Under the pieces are notes generated by a model. That model had not been told where the DNA came from. It saw nothing but the letters and a program-made list of their open reading frames with translations, and searched no databases. Position numbers and translations under genes: made by a program. A stretch of DNA of 64,000 bases from Mediannikoviicoccus sp037890055. Its GTDB lineage: Bacteria > Bacillota > Clostridia > Tissierellales > Peptoniphilaceae. Shown here in pieces: positions 17,017 through 28,100 of this stretch. The stretch lies in assembly GCA_037890055.1 (NCBI GenBank), contig JBBKBD010000006.1; one strand, written 5' to 3'. The stretch's first letter is position 1, and each line of letters begins with the position of its first letter.

Positions 17017-18276
17017 CTATTCGTTCATTAGTCCTAGTCTGTCAAATATATAGAATATTAAACTTAATAATACTGCCACAAGTGATGAAAGAACCATTCC
17101 TGAAAGTTGAACTCCTCCAAGATTTAACTTTACACCTGAAAGTCCTGTTACAAATATTACAGATGTTAAAATTAAGTTCTTTGACTTAGAGTAGTCTACT
17201 CTGTCATCAACAAGTAGTCTGATTCCTGATGAACCAATCATTCCGTAAAGTAAGAAGGTTACTCCACCAATAACGTCTCCAGGAATTGTTGAAATAAGCG
17301 CAGAAAGTGGTCCAATAAATGCCATCAAAATGGAAATTACCGCTGCACCTGCAATTACATACACAGAATAAACTCCTGTTACTGCCATTACACCGATGTT
17401 TTCTCCATAGGTTGTAGTAGGAACCCCACCAATTAGTCCTGATAGAGCTGTGGAGAAGTTGTCTGCAAAAATGGATCTGTGAAGACCAGGGTCTTTTAAT
17501 AAATCTTGTCCAATAATATTTGATGTAACAACTTGGTGTGAAATATGTTCCGAAGCTATTACAAGTATTACTGGAAGCATTGTAAGAATTGCCCTACTAT
17601 CAAATGCCGGAGCTCTAAAAGCTGGAAGTGTAAACAACTTTGCTTCAAGTACCGGTGTAAAGTCCACCATGTCGAAGGCAAAAGCAGTTATATATCCTAC
17701 GATAATTGCAATTAGAATTGGTATAGTTGCAAAGAACTTTCTAAAGCAAACTGAACCGATAATGGCTATACCAAGGGTTACTAGAAAAACAGTAATATGT
17801 TGTGGTGATACATTTTCAGTCATAATCTCTGCACCAATCTTACCACCATTAACCGTACTTCCTGCAAGTTCAAAACCAATTAGCGCTACTACAGAACCCA
17901 TGGCCGCCGGTGGAAGAACTATTCCAATCCAGTCCGTTCCAAATTTATAAATAATGTAGGCCAGTATACAACCTAAAAGTCCGATGGCTATAAAGCCCCC
18001 TTGTGCATACTCTGGTCCAAGTTGGGAAATTACGATTCCTGCCGGGCCTAAAAAGGCAAATGATGATCCTAAGTAGGCAGGAGCTTTTCCTTTAGTTATC
18101 AAAATAAATAATAGCGTTCCGATACCATTCATAAGTAAAACTATGGATGGGTCAAACTTAAGTACAATTGGAACAAGCACTGACGCACCGAACATTGCAA
18201 ATGTGTGTTGCAAGCTAAGTGGGAAGAGCATTGATCCTGGAACTTTTTCGTTTACAGAATAAATTTTCTTAGACAT
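17017..18276 (-). CDS. uraA: Uracil permease, NCS2 family
   Basis: Proton-coupled uracil uptake across the cytoplasmic membrane. The N-terminus has the NCS2 QHTFAMFGA segment, and the substrate-site region GGVPTTTYGENIGVMAVT is intact. About 14 hydrophobic segments and 419 residues fit UraA/PyrP. AAGGAGG lies seven bases before ATG. It stands alone between two terminated units. The uracil salvage enzyme upp is present at 45139-45768. A xanthine or other nucleobase specificity is less likely given the UraA-like motif set. Confidence 0.9.
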   Translation of the reverse strand: MSKKIYSVNEKVPGSMLFPLSLQHTFAMFGASVLVPIVLKFDPSIVLLMNGIGTLLFILITKGKAPAYLGSSFAFLGPAGIVISQLGPEYAQGGFIAIGLLGCILAYIIYKFGTDWIGIVLPPAAMGSVVALIGFELAGSTVNGGKIGAEIMTENVSPQHITVFLVTLGIAIIGSVCFRKFFATIPILIAIIVGYITAFAFDMVDFTPVLEAKLFTLPAFRAPAFDSRAILTMLPVILVIASEHISHQVVTSNIIGQDLLKDPGLHRSIFADNFSTALSGLIGGVPTTTYGENIGVMAVTGVYSVYVIAGAAVISILMAFIGPLSALISTIPGDVIGGVTFLLYGMIGSSGIRLLVDDRVDYSKSKNLILTSVIFVTGLSGVKLNLGGVQLSGMVLSSLVAVLLSLIFYIFDRLGLMNE

Positions 18277-18430
18277 AATACCTCCTTATAATCTCTGTTT
18301 ATTATACTACAATCCAAAATTTTTTCCAGTAATTTATTTTTATTTTTCCAAAAAATTTAAAAAAATTTTTACTAATCAATCGTTTTTGTTATATAATAAA
18401 AGTACAATCAAATAAAAAGGAGATGATTTG

Positions 18431-19609
18431 ATGATTACAGACGGACTTCAGTTTATTGCACTTTTGATGTTTGCGTCCGGAATAGTAATTTGGCTTGAAA
18501 AGAAACATGGTGATAACGGTTTCTTCAAATACGTTCCAGCCCTAGTTGTTATTTATTTCGGATCAATGCTTATGTCCACATTTAAAGTATGGGACATGTC
18601 ATCAGAAAGTGTTTCAACTGCAAGAAACGTAATTAAGGATGCAATACTTCCTGCAATGATATTTTTAATGCTTTTAAGAGCAGACCTTAGGGATATTGCA
18701 AAACTAGGACCAAGGATGATTATTTCATTCTTCACTGCAAGTATAACCATTATGATTGGATTTGTAGTAGGTTTTATGATTTTCAAAGGCAAACTTGCAG
18801 ACAATGCAAACATGACCCTTGGTGCCCTAGCAGGTAGTTGGGTTGGAGGAACACAAAACATGGTGGCGGTGCAACAGGCAATTGGCCTTGAAGGCTCCGG
18901 CATGGGTTACACCCTTCTTATCGACTCAATCGACTACTCTATTTGGATAATGTTCTTACTATTCTTAGTTCCATTCCAAGACAAGTTCAACAAGTGGACT
19001 AAGGCAGACACATCCAAGATAGACAGCATCAACGAACATTTGACTTTAAAGTTCTCAAAAATCAGTAAGGAAATCACTTTCCAAGATATGTTCTTCTTGT
19101 TAAGTATCTCCCTTGCAGTTACAGCAGTGACAAATGTATTTGGAGCAAAGATGGTTGAACTTCCTGGCCTTGCATTTATGGGACAAACAGGTTGGGCAAT
19201 TATCTTAACAACAGTACTTGGTGTAATTTTCGCAATGACACCACTTGCTAAAATACCTGGCTCACCAGAACTATCAAATGTAATGCTTTACATGCTAATA
19301 GGTTTAATCGCAGCAACAGCAAACTTTAAAGAACTTACAGAAGCACCTGCATATATACTTACAGGTTTCGTAGTTCTAATAGTTCACGGTCTATTGATGA
19401 CACTAATCAGCAAACTATTCAAGCTAGATCTATTCACCTGTGGTGTTGCATCCCTTGCAAACATAGGTGGAGTTGCATCAGCCCCTGTACTTGCAGCGGC
19501 ATACTCACAATCCCTAGTTCCAGTAGCAGTACTAATGGCTCTAATAGGAGTTATCTGTGGAACCTTCTTTGGAATAGGACTATCACAACTATTAGCTCTA
19601 TTAGCTTAA
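18431..19609 (+). CDS. DUF819-family integral membrane protein
   Basis: A 392-residue, highly hydrophobic protein with about ten or more membrane segments. The GALAGSWVGGTQNMVAV and CGVASLANIGGVASAPVLAA stretches are typical of the DUF819 (YjcL-like) family, whose substrate is not established. The family resembles transporters with two inverted halves. I chose ATG 18431 over the TTG three bases earlier; both share the AAGGAG site. It is a single-gene unit with its own terminator, divergent from uraA. Confidence 0.8.
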   Translation: MITDGLQFIALLMFASGIVIWLEKKHGDNGFFKYVPALVVIYFGSMLMSTFKVWDMSSESVSTARNVIKDAILPAMIFLMLLRADLRDIAKLGPRMIISFFTASITIMIGFVVGFMIFKGKLADNANMTLGALAGSWVGGTQNMVAVQQAIGLEGSGMGYTLLIDSIDYSIWIMFLLFLVPFQDKFNKWTKADTSKIDSINEHLTLKFSKISKEITFQDMFFLLSISLAVTAVTNVFGAKMVELPGLAFMGQTGWAIILTTVLGVIFAMTPLAKIPGSPELSNVMLYMLIGLIAATANFKELTEAPAYILTGFVVLIVHGLLMTLISKLFKLDLFTCGVASLANIGGVASAPVLAAAYSQSLVPVAVLMALIGVICGTFFGIGLSQLLALLA

Positions 19610-19615
19610 AAATTT

Positions 19616-19649
19616 CCGCTATAAGGTTTAACCTTGTAGCGGTTTTTTT
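19616..19649 (+). terminator. Terminator after DUF819 gene
   Basis: An 11-bp stem CCGCTATAAGG/CCTTGTAGCGG (one G-U pair) followed by seven T. Confidence 0.92.
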
Positions 19650-19692
19650 ATTTATAAAAAATTGCAAAATTTGTGACTATTTTCATTAATAA

Positions 19693-19701
19693 TGTTATAA
19701 T
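19693..19701 (+). promoter_or_regulatory. Extended -10 promoter of perR-like gene
   Basis: TGTTATAAT, an extended -10, with a poor -35 (GTGACT) 17 bases upstream. TTATAAT at 19695-19701 also equals one half of a PerR box (TTATAATNATTATAA), but the other half is poor. Autoregulation is possible but not shown. Confidence 0.55.
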
Positions 19702-19732
19702 TAAACTATCTTTACAGAAAGGAGCGAAAACA

Positions 19733-20173
19733 ATGCAAAATAATAACTTGTTTAAAGAAATAAAGACAAGATTAATAGATTCAGGCATTAGGCCAACATA
19801 TCAAAGAATTAAAATTTTAGAATACTTAGATGAACATAGAACACATCCAACGGCAGATGACATCTATACATCACTAGCTCCTAGCATACCAACACTATCC
19901 AAGACCACTGTGTATAACACTCTGGCAACCTTTAAAGAGTCAGGACTAGTTAACGAACTTAGAATTAATGGAATGGAAACAAGATTCGATATTATTTTAA
20001 AACCCCATGGTCACTTTACCTGTGTGGAATGTGGAGAGCTTTTTGACTTTGACTACAATATAGAATCATTTAATACAAAAGATTTAAACGACTACAGAAT
20101 TTTGAACAAGAGTTTTATTGTAGAAGGCATCTGTCCAAATTGTTTAAAATCAAAGCAAAAAAACAATAACTAA
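19733..20173 (+). CDS. perR: Fur-family regulator, PerR-like peroxide sensor
   Basis: Metal-dependent repressor of 146 residues: N-terminal winged helix (RPTYQRIKIL ... KTTVYNTLATF), then a metal-binding dimer domain. The ETRFD, PHGHF and LFDFDY segments supply the Asp/His ligands expected for the PerR regulatory site, with Asp where iron-sensing Fur usually has Glu. Two Cys pairs (CVEC and CPNC) form the structural zinc site. The start at 19733 is chosen for GAAAGGAG nine bases upstream; a longer frame to 19673 covers the promoter. A Fur or Zur assignment is not excluded by sequence alone. Confidence 0.82.
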   Translation: MQNNNLFKEIKTRLIDSGIRPTYQRIKILEYLDEHRTHPTADDIYTSLAPSIPTLSKTTVYNTLATFKESGLVNELRINGMETRFDIILKPHGHFTCVECGELFDFDYNIESFNTKDLNDYRILNKSFIVEGICPNCLKSKQKNNN

Positions 20174-20184
20174 ACAAATTTTAA

Positions 20185-20209
20185 AAGGATACCTCGGTAT
20201 TCCTTTTTT
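20185..20209 (+). terminator. Terminator after perR-like gene
   Basis: AAAAGGATACC and GGTATTCCTTTT form a hairpin with one bulge and end in a T run. Confidence 0.8.
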
Positions 20210-20296
20210 ATTTAAGACCAAAGGCCACTTACATTTACAATATGGCTTAACTATGATAAAATCAGTATGATTTTTAAGCAAAGGAAGGACGATAAT

Positions 20297-21388
20297 ATGA
20301 AATTAGGAATTGTAGGTCTACCAAATGTAGGTAAGAGTACAATGTTTAACGCAATAACAAAGGCTGGAGCAGAATCTGCAAACTATCCTTTTTGTACAAT
20401 AGATCCAAACGTGGGAATGGTTGACGTTCCCGATGAAAGATTACAAAAATTAAGCGACATCTCAGGAAGCCACAAGATAATACCAGCAAGCATAGAGTTC
20501 TATGACATTGCAGGACTAGTTAAAGGCGCATCAAAGGGCGAAGGACTTGGAAATAAGTTCCTTGCAAACATTAGAGAAGTTGATGCAATAGTGGAAGTGT
20601 TGAGATGCTTCAAAGACGACAACATAGTTCACGTTGACGGCGACATCGACCCAATTAGAGATATCGAAACAATTAACCTTGAACTAATCTTTTCCGACAT
20701 GGAAATGGTAGAAAAAAGACTAGACAAGTCATCAAGAGCATTAAAGGGAAACAAAGAATTAAAACCAGAAGTTGACTTACTAGAAAAACTTTTAAAAGTT
20801 CTAGAAGAAGGTAAATCAGCAAGAGTACTAGACCTAAGCGATGAAGAGAAAAAATTATTAAGAGGCTTCAACTTACTTTCAGATAAGCCAATAATATATG
20901 TTGCAAATATTGCAGAAGACGAAGTTGCTGACCCAGAAGCAAACGAATACGTAAAACAAATCGAAGAATTTGCAAATACAGAAAACGCAAAAGTAGTTCC
21001 AATCTCTGTAAAAATTGAACAGGAGATATCAGAACTAGACGCTGACGAAAAAGATGAATTCATCGAAGCGCTGGGCATAAAAGAATCAGGCGTTGACAGT
21101 TTAATAAAAGCATCCTATGACCTACTTGGGCTAATGTCCTTCTTAACAACAGGAGAAGTGGAAACAAGAGCCTGGACAATAAAGAAAGGCACAAAGGCAG
21201 TAGATGCAGCAGGAAAAATCCACACCGACATATCAAGAGGATTCATCCGAGCAGAAATAGTTTCCTATGACGACCTTGTAGAACAAGGTAGCATGAATGG
21301 AGCAAGAGAAAAAGGACTTGTACGTCTAGAAGGAAAGGACTATATAATGCAAGATGGCGATGTGGTCCACTTCCGTTTCAATGTTTAA
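20297..21388 (+). CDS. ychF: Redox-regulated ATPase YchF (Obg-family)
   Basis: Universal P-loop protein that binds ribosomes and prefers ATP. G1 is GLPNVGKST at residues 7-15. The YDIAGLVKGASKGEGLGNKFL switch II segment, a coiled helical insert (about 130-200) and the C-terminal TGS-like domain (about 280-363) are all present. The start at 20297 follows AAGGAAGG and gives 363 residues, the family length. An in-frame extension to 20267 has no ribosome site. It is a single-gene unit. Confidence 0.96.
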   Translation: MKLGIVGLPNVGKSTMFNAITKAGAESANYPFCTIDPNVGMVDVPDERLQKLSDISGSHKIIPASIEFYDIAGLVKGASKGEGLGNKFLANIREVDAIVEVLRCFKDDNIVHVDGDIDPIRDIETINLELIFSDMEMVEKRLDKSSRALKGNKELKPEVDLLEKLLKVLEEGKSARVLDLSDEEKKLLRGFNLLSDKPIIYVANIAEDEVADPEANEYVKQIEEFANTENAKVVPISVKIEQEISELDADEKDEFIEALGIKESGVDSLIKASYDLLGLMSFLTTGEVETRAWTIKKGTKAVDAAGKIHTDISRGFIRAEIVSYDDLVEQGSMNGAREKGLVRLEGKDYIMQDGDVVHFRFNV

Positions 21389-21395
21389 TATGTAT

Positions 21396-21418
21396 AAAGG
21401 CGGGCAACTGCCTTTTTT
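21396..21418 (+). terminator. Terminator after ychF
   Basis: A 6-bp stem AAAGGC/GCCTTT with an 8-nt loop and a T7 run, eight bases after the ychF stop. Confidence 0.8.
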
Positions 21419-21653
21419 TATTGCCATAAGACACTTACTTATGTTTACAAACAAGAAAGTATTTTATGGCAATCTCGTGAACTTTCTTGTAGAAAGTTCA
21501 CACCAAACCTCTTAATATTAGTCTAGGTTTAACAAACTTACCTAATCCTTATTATACTAACAATATCATTCCTAATTCCAGGGACAGGAGCTGTGACCAA
21601 GTTTTTTATAAAAACTTTTATTAAAATAATCCCCAAGGGTGAAAAAGGAACCG

Positions 21654-21724
21654 TTTCGTACGTTCCTTTCCCCCTTGGAAACCCCCTTTACCTCCCAACG
21701 ACTTGGGGATATCCCCAAGACCCC
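21654..21724 (+). repeat. 70-bp interspersed repeat (CCTCCCAACGACTTGGGG family), copy 1
   Basis: Matches, in inverted orientation, the last 70 bases of the window (63931-64000) with only a few mismatches and small indels. It contains the TTTCGTACG, CCTTTCCCCCTTG and CCTCCCAACGACTTGGGG blocks. Confidence 0.85.
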
Positions 21725-21830
21725 TTATATAAAGCAGTAGGAAAGCTAAGGCTTTCCTTGTTGTGCCTTGCGGCACTTAATGTATCTCGTACATTTTCTT
21801 CTTAGAAATGTTATTCCCCGTGTTATCATC

Positions 21831-21872
21831 CTGAGCGAAAATTTTTACGAAGTAAAATTTGAAGTCGAAGAA
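21831..21872 (+). repeat. CTGAGCGAAAATTT repeat, copy 1
   Basis: CTGAGCGAAAATTTTTACG, AAGTAAAATTT, then GAAGTCGAAGAA. It recurs at 63776-63818 (same strand) and, inverted, at 58732-58772. The centre is a small hairpin (AAATTTTTACG/AGTAAAATTT). Confidence 0.85.
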
Positions 21873-21963
21873 TTCTTGACCTAACAGAAGACGAAGTCTT
21901 CGTTGTAGGTCAAATGTCAATCTCGTTTCACTTTCCAACAGGAAAATGTCAGAAGGCGACCTC
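21873..21963 (+). repeat. 91-bp direct repeat, copy 1
   Basis: Agrees with 58547-58637 at 88 of 91 positions by my alignment. The left part, GACCTAACAGAAGAC through GTTGTAGGTC, is an imperfect palindrome. Both copies directly follow GAGCG-type repeat sequence. Confidence 0.9.
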
Positions 21964-22095
21964 GCCTATCATAATAGAAATGAAAACCATGTTTTGTCAT
22001 GTTGAGCGAGCGTAGCGAGTCGAAACATCTCGAGATTTTCTTTTAGAAAATCTCGCTAGTCCCCATCACGCATCAAACTTCTCATTTCCCACAAC

Positions 22096-22130
22096 CAAAA
22101 AAAGAACTCAGGATTTCTCCCAAGTTCTTT
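22096..22130 (-). terminator. Terminator after giant surface-protein gene
   Basis: On the minus strand AAGAACTTGGGA and TCCTGAGTTCTT pair imperfectly around GAAA-type bases, followed by seven T. Confidence 0.85.
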
Positions 22131-22139
22131 TCTTTTAAC

Positions 22140-25100
22140 TTACTTACTTAGTTCATTAAGAACTCTATCACTTACCATACTTCTACCACCAATTGCAGTT
22201 ATCTTTTCGATATTTGCTTTAGCGATATAGTCTTTTAGTGATTTTGGTGCGCTGTTTGCTGACGTCAATAGGATTGGCATATCTAAGATACCGCCTACTG
22301 GTCCTATTACTAATGCGTCCATCCATTGTTTTCCATTTGCTAAGAATATTTTGTTTGTATTAAACTTCTTTGTTGCTATATCAATAGCTGTTTCGTATCT
22401 TGTTGGTCCGCTTAGTCTTTCTACTACTGTTGGTAGTGATTTTTCTAATGGTTTAGATACTGTTGAATATCCACCTGCTATTGTTACCTTTGTTATTGAA
22501 AGGTCTTTTATAGCTTTGTTTACTGTTGGTGGTAAGCTATTGTATTTAACTAGTAGTATTGGATAGCCTTCTCTTGATGCGTATGGTGCTACTGTTAGTG
22601 CGTCTGCGAATATTTCGCCTGATGCTACTACTGCATGTCCAAGTTTTCCTGTTATTCCTACTACTCTTCTTGCAACTTGTGCTGAAGTTTCGTATCTGTC
22701 TTTACCGTAGATTCTTTCTACATTATCTTTATCAAATTTAGCTAATTCTTTCTTAACTGCTTCTGATACTGATTTGTTTCCACCTACGATTATTACATCT
22801 CTTGCTCCAAGTCTCTTAATTTCTGCTGCAACTCTAGGGTCAAGCTTGTTAGTATCTGTTAGTAGGATAGGTGCTTTTAATAGCTTAGATAATACTGATG
22901 CAGTCATTGCGTCAGGGAAATCTTTCTTATCTACTACAATTACTGTGTCTGCTTGTCCAAAGTACTTCTTAGAAATTTCAATTGCAGTTTCAACTCTGTC
23001 CTTACCCATAGTTCTATCAGTTGTTCTCTTTGGAGAATCCTCTGTAGTTTCGCTAGGTTTTGTTGGAGTTGTTGGAGTTGATGTTCCACCAGAAGTTGTT
23101 CCGTCTAATGCTTCTTCTGCCGCTTTTAATGCTTTTGTAGCTGCATTAACTTCATCTTGAGTTGCATTTGGATTATCAAGTACTTTCTTAGCTTCATCTA
23201 ATGCTTTGTCATATGCTTTTTTCTTACTTTCCGATGCATTTGTATACTTAACGCCAGCTTTTGTTGTAGGTCCTTTATCTATTTCATCTTTAAGCGGTTT
23301 TTTGTTTACTATCTTCTTAACAGTTTGTTTTGGTGTTAATTTACCAATTAGTTGTCCATCTTTATCTGTTACAGTTACGGTTCCGTCATTACCTACAGTT
23401 ACTTTTGCATCTGCTGGTAAGTCTAGATTTGCTTTCTTAACTGCGTCTTCAACAGCCTTCTTTTCGTCTGGTGTTAAGTTAGATGGGTCAGCTACTTCAA
23501 CTGGTTTAGTTGGAGCGTTTAAAACTGATTTAACAGTTTTATCTGCTGGAATTGTTCCAATTGGTTTGCCATCTTTATCTGTTACAGTTACTGTTCCGTC
23601 ATTACCTACTTCAATTGTTGCATCTGCTGGTAATTTTGGATTTGCATCTTTAACAGCTTGCTTAACAGCTTCTTTTTCGTCTGGTGTTAAGTTAGATGGG
23701 TCTTTTACTTTAACTGGTTCTGCTGGAGCGTTTACCGCTGGCTTAACAGTTTTTTCTGGTTTTAATTTACCAATTTCATTGCCATCTTTATCTTTTACTG
23801 TTACTGTACCATCGTCTGCTACATCAATTGTTGCATCTGCTGGTAATTTTGGATTTGCATCTTTAACAGCTTGCTTAACAGCTTCTTTTTCTTTATCAGT
23901 TAAGTTAGATGGGTCTTTTACTTTAACTGGTTCTGCTGGTGCTACTACTGATCCTGGTGTAGCTTTTTCTTTAACTGTATCTGATGCTGGAATTATTGTT
24001 TCTTTTCCATCTTTATCTTTTACAGTTACGGTTCCATCATTACCTACAGTGATTGTTGCTCCTTCTGGTAATGTGCTATTGCCACTACCATCTTTGTTAG
24101 CATCTTCTACTGCTCTTTTAACTGCTGCTTTTTCATCGTCTGTTAAGCTAGCAGGGTTTGCTACTTCTGTAAGTTCTGGTGTTTTTATATCTGTAGATAC
24201 AGTTTTGTCTTTACCAATTGTCTTTGGTTCTTCGCCTTCTTTTGTAACTGTTACATTACCTTCTTTGTCTACTGCGATTTGATTATCTTTTAAACCTGGA
24301 TTTGCATCTTTAACTGCTTTTTTGATTGCAGCTTTTTCTGCGTCTGTTAAGTTTGAAGGATCTTTTACCGCAACTCTTGAAGGATCATTTAATTCATCAG
24401 ATGCATTTCCTTTTAAGGCTGCTTCAGCTTCTTTTAGTTGTTGAAGAGCTTCATCAACATCTTCTTGTGTTGCGTGAGGATCTTCTAAAACTTTTTTAGC
24501 TTTGTCTAAAGCTGAATCATAAGCATCCTTCTTAGTTTGATCTGCATTCTTATACTTATCAGAATTTTTTATTGCATCATTCTTATTTTTGTCTACTTCT
24601 TTTTGAAGCTCTGTCTTATCAACTTTTTCTACTAATTTTGAGCCTTCTATTGTGTCTGTTGAACCGTCTGGATAAGTTATAGTTGCTGTACCATCTTTTC
24701 CAACATCAACTTTTGTTCCTGTTGGGAAATTAGTTTTGTTAGCATCTTCAATAGCTTTCTTAACATCTTTTTGTTCATTTTCTGTTAAGCTGTTCGGATC
24801 AGCTACTCCAACCTTTTTAGGTACTATCGGATCTACATCATCTGTTTGTGATTTTGTTGTTACTCCAACTGTGGATGATGTGTTATCGTTAACGTCTGTT
24901 GCTGATGCACTTACTTTTGCGCCCGGTTTAATCTTGTCTGCAGGAATAGTTATTTTTCCATCTACAACTTTTGTGCCTTCAGGAGCATTTGCCGGTAGCT
25001 TCCAGTTGTCGCCGTCTTTTTCTACCACAAACTCTTTTTGAGTTCCGTCAGGATTTGTGATAGTTACTTTCACTGTCTTAGTATCTTTATCTTTAGGCGG

Positions 25101-28100
25101 TGTTACTGTTACGCTGTTGTTATCGTTTAATTTTACTTCCGGATGGTTAGGTGCTTTGTTGTCTTTAGAAGTTACTTCGCTATCGTCAGACTTGTTGTCA
25201 CCGTCTTTTGCTACTGCTTTTACATCCGATCCGTTTTGAATCTTATCTCCCGGGATTGAAATTACGCCGGTTTTTTTGTCAACTTTTACTCCTTCAACTT
25301 CCGGAACTAATTTCCATTCGCCATTTTCTTTTTTAGCTATGATTTTTTGTTCTTTTCCTTGAGGATCTTTATAAGTTACTTCAATTTCACTTGTTCTGTT
25401 GTCCTTTGGACCAACTTTTACACTTCCATCTTCATCTGAAACAATTTTAGGTGCATCAAGTTTTTTAACTACTGTATCTGCTTGTGCAAGCATTCCTACT
25501 TTTCCATCTTTTTCTACTGATACAGAACCATCATTTGCTACTGTGATATCATAGCCAGTTTTTATGTCTGGATTAGCTTTTATAACAGCTTCCTTAACTG
25601 TTGCTTTTTCATCATCTGTCAATGAAGTAGGGTCTTTAACTACTGTAACTTTTGGTGCCTTTAAGCTAATAGTTTTTGTTTTGTCGTCTTCTTTTACAGT
25701 TTTTTCAGGTTCAATAGTTTCTGTTATAGGATTTCCAGAACCATCTGTTCCCATTGGAACTGTAACTTTACCATTGTCAGCAACTTGAATTTCTTCGTCT
25801 TTAAAGTTCAAATCAGGGTTAGCTGCTTTAACTGCTTCTCTAACCGCCTCTTTTTCAGCTTGTGTTAGCTTTGTTTTGTCTGAAACTTCAGTTAATTCTT
25901 TTGGGTCATTTAGCTTTTTACCAAATCTATTAAATAACTTAACTGTATCTTTACCTTCTAATGTTCCAGTCTTGTCTCCATCTGTTACTGTTACATTTCC
26001 GTTGCCGTCAACAGTTATTTGTTCTTTTGTTAAACCATTATTCTTTGCAATAACAGCTTCTTTAACAGCTTCTTTCTCAGTCGGTGTTAAGTTGTTGATG
26101 TCCTTAACTTCAACAGGTATAGGTTTATTAAGATTAATAATCTTACTTTCTTCTACAACTGTTTTTTCAGCAGGAACTGTTCCTGTCTTACCACCTTGGT
26201 CAATTGTTACATTACCCTTTTCGTCAACTGTAACTTCTTCAGGCTTTAAGTTAAGATCTGGGTTAGCTTCAATTATTGCATCTTTAACCTTGTTCTTTTC
26301 ATCATCTGTTAAGCCATTTAGATTTTTAACCTCAATTGGTTTTTTCGGTGGGTTAATGTTATTTATTACTTCTTTTTGCTTAACTGTTTTATCAGGTGTA
26401 AGCTCTCCAGTTTTGCCATCTGCAGTTGTAACAGTAACCTTACCGTCGCTTGCTACTGTAATCATATCTTTTGTTAGACCTGCGTCTGGGTTTGCTTTTA
26501 TAACAGCTTCCTTAACTGCATCTTTTTCTTTTTCAGTTAGGTCTGTCTTGTCTAATACAGGAACAGGATTTTCAGGATCTTTTAAGTCTAATTTCTTATC
26601 GGCAGCTTGTTCCCAAACTGCATATACAGTTTTTGATGCATCTACATTGCTAAAGTCTGTCACATTTGCTGTTGTTGCATCTTTTTTATCTGCCCATCCT
26701 AAGAAATTGTAGCCTTCTTTTGTTGGAGCAGTAGGTTTTGTTACACTGCCAGCATCAGCTTTTACAGTTAACTCATCTTTGCCACCTTCGAATGCTCCTC
26801 CGTTTGCATCGAATGTTACTACTGTATCTTTTGAGTAGATGGCATATACTACCAAGTGTTTTTCAACAGGTGTTGTATTTGTAAATACTTTCTCTTTATC
26901 TAGCTTGTTAAATTCTGCAACTTCTACAACTGCCTTGTTTCCTAAAGCTTGTTTACCTTCTTCAGTTACCCAACCTAGGAAGTTCTTTCCTTCTAATTTA
27001 GGTGCTTCTGGGAACTTGTCACCAGTATTTGTGTCGGCATTTGCTCCTTCAAAGCCGTTAGCTGCGTAGCCTTCTTCGCCGTAGAATTTAACGTTGTCCG
27101 GAACTATCTTAACAACTTTGTCTACCTGTTTGCTGTCTTCTGTTAAGCTTCCAGTGTTTGCATCAAATAAAACTCTTGCTCTAACTCTTGTTTCAATTAG
27201 GTCAGATGGTAAAGATGAGCCGTCTGATGCTGTTGAAACAAATTTCATGTCTTTTAATAAAGTAAGTTTTGTTTCAGTCTTATCATCTGAGTGATAAGGA
27301 AGCATTTTTTCTAAATCAAATGTATATTCAAATGCCTTATAAGTCTTACTGTCTTCTGCAAATTGTGCATCGAACAAGTCTTTCTTGGCAATAGTTACAT
27401 CTTTTCTTACATCAGGCTTAGCTAAATTACCTTTGTCGTCATATTCGTTTCCGTCTGCTTCTACTTTGCCGAATAGTTTTTGTGGTCCTTCGTAAAGTGT
27501 TCTTACCTTACCACTGTCGTACTTTGTATAGCCCACAATTTTTGTTGTATCTGTATTAAACTTAGCATTATCTGCCGGTAATACTCTCGGATCTTTGTAG
27601 AAGTCATCTACACCATCTACATAGTCATTTGTAAATAACACTTGGTATGGTGTGTATAGTGACTTGTTAATTGAAAGTACAGATCTCTTGTCTGAGTGGT
27701 CAGTCCAAGTTAATAGCTTAACTGTTTCTGGTGATTTCTCTAGTGAAATGTATTTAAACCATGATTTTTCAGATGCAATTTCATTGCCATCCTTATCATA
27801 GGATTCAACAATTATGTCCGTACCGGGCTCTAACTTCGTCGTGTCTATATAGAAGTTACCACCTGATGGTAATGTAGCTTTGTTAGCAGCTCCTGTTAAA
27901 ACTTCATCTTTGTCTTCATAAGACCAAGTTAGTTTAGGTTCAAACTTTAATGAGCTTTCAGTTCCATTTGCAAGTGTATATCTTAATACAAAGTGACCTT
28001 TCTTACCTTGCTTATAAAGGTGCATATTAATATTTCTGTCCTTTTGAAGAGTAAGGGTTGCCGCTCCTTCATTTATCTTAGTTCCGTTGTGGATTTCAAG

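Larger units (their letters stand above)
21420..22095. repeat. Gene-free mosaic of short palindromes and interspersed repeats
   Basis: No gene is supported here. The stretch is a chain of small inverted repeats: TTGCCATAA...TTATGGCAA (21421-21472), a perfect 11-bp hairpin GTGAACTTTCT/AGAAAGTTCAC (21477-21501), GGAAAGC...GCTTTCC near 21740-21757, and GAGATTTTCT/AGAAAATCTC near 22032-22054. It also contains copies of three repeat families listed separately. A 70-codon plus-strand frame at 21593-21805 runs through repeat sequence and is not a gene. Confidence 0.75.

Noticed and set aside
21593..21805. 70-codon plus-strand frame
   Set aside because: Runs through interspersed repeat sequence; the same NPLYLPTTWG residues appear in a chance frame at the window end.
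23206..26712. Long plus-strand frames (up to about 358 codons) opposite the giant surface-protein gene
   Set aside because: They mirror the repetitive Lys/Asp/Thr-rich codons of the minus-strand gene, lack ribosome sites and give low-complexity Ser/Leu/Thr-rich products.
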